The notes below the pieces were generated by a model that worked only from the letters and a program-made list of their open reading frames with translations, did not search any database and was not told the origin of the DNA. The translations under genes and the position numbers were made by a program. Positions 5,836 to 8,839 of a DNA stretch of 8,839 nt are shown in pieces (position 1 is the stretch's first letter; each line of letters begins with the position of its first letter). This DNA comes from Lentisphaeria bacterium (GTDB lineage: Bacteria; Verrucomicrobiota; Lentisphaeria; Oligosphaerales; Oligosphaeraceae), in assembly GCA_016303095.1 (NCBI GenBank), contig JAEDMH010000098.1, positions 1 through 8,839 on the forward strand, in the 5' to 3' direction.

Positions 5836-8442
5836 CTAGCGCACCACCAGGCCCACCAGGCGCCCGGGAACGGCAATCTCCTTCACCAGGGTCTTGCCCT
5901 CCAACAGGGCCTGGACCTCGGGATTGGCGTGAACTAGGGCCAGGAGCTGCTCCTTGTCCGCCTGGGCAGGCACCATCATGCGCACCTTGGGCTTCCCGTT
6001 GAGCTGCACCAAAATCTCCACTTCGTCCACCTTGAGCTTTTCAGAATCGAAGGCGGGCCAGGCATGGTAGGCCAGGGTATCCTGGTGTCCGAAGCGGCTC
6101 CAGAGCTCCTCGCAGATATGGGGAGCCATGGGGGAGAGGAGGAGGATCGCCGTCTCCAGAGCCTGGCGATTCCGGTGCTCCAGCTTGGAGAACTCGTTTT
6201 GGAAGACCATCAGCTGGCTGATGGCGGTGTTGTAGGAGAGGGATTCGATATCCTCGGAGACCTTCTTGATGGTCTGGTGGAGCAGACGCTCCTGGTCCCG
6301 GGTGAGGGGGGTGTCATCCACCTGAGGCGCCAATGCGCCGGTGTCGGTGTCAATGCACATTCTCCAGAAGCGGTGGAGGAAGCGGTAGACGCCCTCCACT
6401 CCCTGGGTGGACCAGGGTTTCACTTCCCGCAGAGGACCCATGAACATCTCATACAGGCGGAAGGCATCCGCCCCATACTGACGGATGACATCGTCGGGAT
6501 TCACCACGTTCTTCAGGGACTTGGACATTTTGGCGGGAAGGCTGGTGAGTTCCTCGCCCGTCTCCTTGTGGAAGAACTTGCCGTCCCGGGCCTCCACCAA
6601 ATCATTGGGCACCAGGACACCCCGGGCATCCTTGTAGGAAATGCCTAGAATCATCCCCTGGTGGATGAGGCGCTTCCAGGGTTCGGGCGTGGAGACCAAG
6701 CCCAGATCGTAGAGGACATGGTGCCAGAAGCGGGAGTAGAGGAGGTGAAGCACGGCGTGTTCCGCGCCGCCCACGTAGAGATCCACAGGCATCCAGTATT
6801 TCTCCTTTTCCGGATCCCATCCCTGCTTGTCATTGTGGGGATCGATATAGCGGAGGTAGTACCAGCAGGAGCCCGCCCACTGGGGCATGGTGTTGGTCTC
6901 CCGGGTGCAGACCTCCCCCGTCTTGGGATCGGTCCACTTGAGCCATTCCTTGGCCCGGGCCAGGGGCGGCTCCCCGTTCTCCGTGGGCTTGTAGTCCTCC
7001 AACTCCGGCAGCACCACCGGCAGCTGCTCCTCGGGCACCAGCCCCACATGGCCATCAGGATAGTGAACCAGGGGGAAGGGTTCGCCCCAGTAGCGCTGAC
7101 GGCTGAAGAGCCAATCCCGAAGACGGAAGTTGACGGTGGCCTTGCCCACCCCCTTCTCCTCCAGCCACTGGTTGATGGCCTTCTTGGCCTCCTCCAGATT
7201 CATCCCGTTCAAATCCAAGCCCTGGTCGTTGGCGGAATTGCAGTGAACCCCGTCGCCCGTCCAGCAAACCTTGCCCGCCAGCACATCCTCCAGGGAAACG
7301 CCCGCCGCCTGGCACTCCGCCTCCGTGGGCTTCAGCACGCAAATGATGGGCAGATTGAACTTCTTGGCAAAGGCAAAGTCCCGGGTGTCGTGCTCCGGCA
7401 CGGCCATGATGGCGCCGGTGCCATAGGAGGCCAGGACATAGTCAGAGATCCACACGGGGATTTCCCGCCCGTTCACGGGATCGATGGCATAGGCGCCGGT
7501 GAAGACGCCGGTCTTGTCCTTGTTGAGCTCCGTCCGGTCCATGTCGGACTTGTGGCGGGCGGCCTCGGCGTATTCCTCCACGGCCTGGCGCTGCTCCTCC
7601 GTGGTGATCTTCTTCACCAGTTCATGTTCCGGAGCCAGCACCATGTAGGTGGCCCCGAAAAGGGTATCGGGACGAGTGGTGTAGACGGTGATCTTGAGTC
7701 CCTCATGCCCCTTCACCAGGAAATCCACGTGGGCGCCGGTGGAGCGGCCAATCCAGTTCCGCTGCATCTCCAGGGTGCCCTCCGGCCATTCCAGCCCCTC
7801 CAGACCCTCCAGCAGTTTCTCCGCATACTCGGTGATCTTCAACACCCACTGGCGGATGGGCTTGCGCTCCACAGGATAGTTCCCCACCTCGGAACGGCCG
7901 TTGATCACCTCCTCGTTGGCCAGCACTGTCCCCAAAGCGGGGCACCAATTCACCGGCTGGAAGGATTCATAGGCCAGCCCTTTCTCGAAGAGCTTGCTGA
8001 AAATCCACTGGGTCCACTTGTAGTATCCGGGATCGCAGGTGCGGATCTCCCGATCCCAGTCAAAGGAGAAGCCGAAGGCCTCCAACTGACGCTTGAAGGT
8101 CTTGATGTTCTTGGCGGTGGTGATCTCCGGATGGGTCCCCGTCTTCACCGCATACTGCTCCGCCGGCAGACCAAAGGCGTCCCACCCCATGGCGTGAAGC
8201 ACATTGTAGCCCTTCATGCGCTTGTAGCGGCACCAAATGTCACTGGCGGTATAGCCCTCGGGATGCCCTACGTGAAGACCCGCCCCGGAAGGATAGGGGA
8301 ACATGTCCAGCACATAGACCTTCTCCCGGGTGGCATCACAGTCCACCGCGCGGAAGGTCTTGTTCTTCGCCCAGAAATCCTGCCACTTGGGTTCGATTTT
8401 CGCAGGTTCGTAGGCATTGCAGGTCACTTGGTCACTACTCAT
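5836..8442 (-). CDS. leuS: Leucyl-tRNA synthetase
   Basis: A class I aminoacyl-tRNA synthetase that charges tRNA-Leu with leucine. The 868-residue product has normal bacterial LeuRS length and is intact. Visible parts in order are: the N-terminal YEPAKIEPKWQDFW block; the HIGH motif as HVGH (residues 57-60) after FPYPSGAGL; the CP1 editing domain with TTRPDTLFGATY (from about 255) and VPEHDTRDFAFAKKF; the RQRYWGEPFP return to the catalytic core; the DLYVGGAEHAVLHLLYSRFW segment; KMSKS (638-642); the anticodon-binding helices; and a C-terminal domain ending GRLVGLVVR. I chose the ATG at 8442, which gives the usual N terminus. A GTG at 8472 would add 10 residues, but it lies in the loop of a hairpin and has no Shine-Dalgarno. 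The chosen start has only a weak GGA upstream. It is the first gene of the - strand operon. Confidence 0.97.
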   Translation of the reverse strand: MSSDQVTCNAYEPAKIEPKWQDFWAKNKTFRAVDCDATREKVYVLDMFPYPSGAGLHVGHPEGYTASDIWCRYKRMKGYNVLHAMGWDAFGLPAEQYAVKTGTHPEITTAKNIKTFKRQLEAFGFSFDWDREIRTCDPGYYKWTQWIFSKLFEKGLAYESFQPVNWCPALGTVLANEEVINGRSEVGNYPVERKPIRQWVLKITEYAEKLLEGLEGLEWPEGTLEMQRNWIGRSTGAHVDFLVKGHEGLKITVYTTRPDTLFGATYMVLAPEHELVKKITTEEQRQAVEEYAEAARHKSDMDRTELNKDKTGVFTGAYAIDPVNGREIPVWISDYVLASYGTGAIMAVPEHDTRDFAFAKKFNLPIICVLKPTEAECQAAGVSLEDVLAGKVCWTGDGVHCNSANDQGLDLNGMNLEEAKKAINQWLEEKGVGKATVNFRLRDWLFSRQRYWGEPFPLVHYPDGHVGLVPEEQLPVVLPELEDYKPTENGEPPLARAKEWLKWTDPKTGEVCTRETNTMPQWAGSCWYYLRYIDPHNDKQGWDPEKEKYWMPVDLYVGGAEHAVLHLLYSRFWHHVLYDLGLVSTPEPWKRLIHQGMILGISYKDARGVLVPNDLVEARDGKFFHKETGEELTSLPAKMSKSLKNVVNPDDVIRQYGADAFRLYEMFMGPLREVKPWSTQGVEGVYRFLHRFWRMCIDTDTGALAPQVDDTPLTRDQERLLHQTIKKVSEDIESLSYNTAISQLMVFQNEFSKLEHRNRQALETAILLLSPMAPHICEELWSRFGHQDTLAYHAWPAFDSEKLKVDEVEILVQLNGKPKVRMMVPAQADKEQLLALVHANPEVQALLEGKTLVKEIAVPGRLVGLVVR

Positions 8443-8548
8443 GGCACATCCAAAGAGGAAAGAGCCGGCCACACCGGCTGGGAATCACAAGGAGAAATAG
8501 GAAAAGGAAAAGCTCGCGCAAAACAGCCTCTAGAAGGCGCAGAGCCAA
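8443..8548 (-). promoter_or_regulatory. leuS leader region with small hairpins
   Basis: If transcription starts near the putative promoter at 8549-8564, leuS has a leader of about 110 nt. On the RNA strand it contains a possible stem between GGCTCTGCGC (8546-8537) and GCGCGAGC (8519-8512) with a one-base bulge. A pyrimidine-rich stretch follows, then a perfect hairpin AGCCGG-TGTGG-CCGGCT (8479-8463), which ends 20 nt before the start codon. No T-box sequence, leucine-rich leader peptide or terminator-antiterminator pair is evident. Regulation by this leader is only a possibility. Confidence 0.3.
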
Positions 8549-8572
8549 AAATCCCCGTACTATAAACTGACC
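8549..8572 (-). promoter_or_regulatory. Putative leuS operon promoter element
   Basis: On the - strand TATAGTACGGGGATTT (8564-8549) starts with a -10-like TATAGT. It matches the element at 243-258 at 15 of 16 positions, and its distance to the start codon is almost the same (122 versus 123 nt). There is no clear -35 hexamer. The shared sequence extends past the -10 box into the probable start-site region, so it could also be a binding site or a conserved transcript start. Confidence 0.4.
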
Positions 8573-8613
8573 CCCGAAATCGACCCGCCCCTACCCAGGA
8601 ATTCCCCGCCCCA

Positions 8614-8690
8614 AAGCTAGAGAAGCTAGAGAAGCTAGAGAAGCTAGAGAAGCTAGAAATCTAAAAGTCTAGAAATCTAGGACTTGCATC
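8614..8690. repeat. 9-bp CTAG-containing tandem repeat
   Basis: Five consecutive copies of AAGCTAGAG occupy 8614-8658, four perfect and the last ending in AA. A degenerate continuation to about 8690 contains two further CTAG tetramers in TCTAGAAATCTAGG. This is seven CTAG in under 80 bp, a tetramer usually scarce in bacterial DNA. The array is purine-rich and AT-rich compared with its surroundings and lies upstream of the putative leuS promoter. No coding potential is seen. Confidence 0.8.
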
Positions 8691-8705
8691 CTAAAGAAAT
8701 CCCAA

Positions 8706-8773
8706 GGCGGGACGTGCGGATAGCACGAACCGCCTCTTTGTGCTCTTTGTGTGCCCGGCTTGCCGGGCCCTCC
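8706..8773. repeat. REP-like two-hairpin repeat, copy 2
   Basis: Second copy of the element at 8-74, in the same orientation. GGCGG/CCGCC (8706-8710, 8730-8734) and CGTGC/GCACG (8713-8717, 8723-8727) form the first hairpin. Its loop is GGATA instead of GAAA, while both stems are unchanged. The second hairpin, GCCCGG-CTTG-CCGGGC (8753-8768), is identical in both copies. The similarity stops at about 8773: copy 1 continues into the TCCGTG array and copy 2 into different sequence. Confidence 0.7.
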
Positions 8774-8839
8774 TTCCCGGGGGTTTCGGTCGGGCGTTTA
8801 GCCCTCCCTTCACCCCCGTCTAGCGATCCTCCCACCCCT
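8774..8839. other. GC-rich tail of the window, no gene recognised
   Basis: The sequence after the second REP-like copy is cytosine-rich and includes a small GGGC-GTTTA-GCCC inverted repeat. One forward frame is open to the window edge but has a Pro/Ser-rich, low-complexity product and no start signal. It may be the continuation of a longer dispersed element that the window cuts off. Confidence 0.3.

Noticed and set aside
8443..8548. T-box or leucine leader-peptide attenuator for leuS
   Set aside because: No T-box consensus, no run of Leu codons in a small frame and no terminator with a U tract were seen.
6661..8565. 634-residue open frame on the + strand
   Set aside because: It is entirely antisense to leuS, which is certain from its HVGH and KMSKS motifs. 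The product is His/Gly/Leu-rich without recognisable motifs.
8..8773. Ends of a transposon or genomic island bounded by the two repeats
   Set aside because: The copies are direct, 9% diverged and palindromic. No transposase or integrase lies between them, and the cargo includes leuS, a core gene.

Overview
The window looks like chromosomal sequence of a GC-rich, Gram-negative bacterium. It holds two genes on the + strand that converge on three genes on the - strand, with a strong hairpin between the two groups. No rRNA, tRNA, CRISPR array, transposase, phage gene or defence gene is visible. A PVC-group host (Lentisphaerota, Verrucomicrobiota or similar) is a cautious guess. It rests on the mix of carbohydrate genes with a type IV prepilin peptidase, starts that often lack a Shine-Dalgarno sequence, and GC-rich palindromic and TCCGTG-type intergenic repeats. 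Nothing in the sequence proves the taxon.

Layout. Positions 1-180 carry a palindromic repeat followed by an array of TCCGTG units. A putative promoter leads to a small exported protein of unknown function (366-863). The next intergenic region (864-1090) is packed with inverted repeats and a TATAAT box. It precedes a 733-residue protein that resembles (alpha/alpha)6-barrel glycoside hydrolases (1091-3292). A 20-bp hairpin at 3310-3353 ends this side. On the - strand, in transcription order, come leuS (leucyl-tRNA synthetase, 8442-5836), uxaC (glucuronate isomerase, 5766-4393) and a type IV prepilin peptidase (4322-3381). Gaps of about 70 bp suggest one operon. Upstream of leuS lie a leader with small hairpins, a putative promoter, a 9-bp CTAG-containing tandem repeat and a second copy of the palindromic repeat seen at the left end.

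Function. leuS and the prepilin peptidase are housekeeping or secretion genes. uxaC feeds uronic acids into central metabolism. The hydrolase-like protein would fit a polysaccharide-degrading lifestyle, although no substrate can be read from the sequence.

I did not find a clearly new multi-gene system. The points most worth checking are non-coding: the two-hairpin repeat at both ends, whose stems are kept while one loop changes; a 16-bp element, 15 of 16 identical, that lies 122-123 nt before the start codons of the genes at 366 and 8442; and the cluster of inverted repeats before the hydrolase-like gene.
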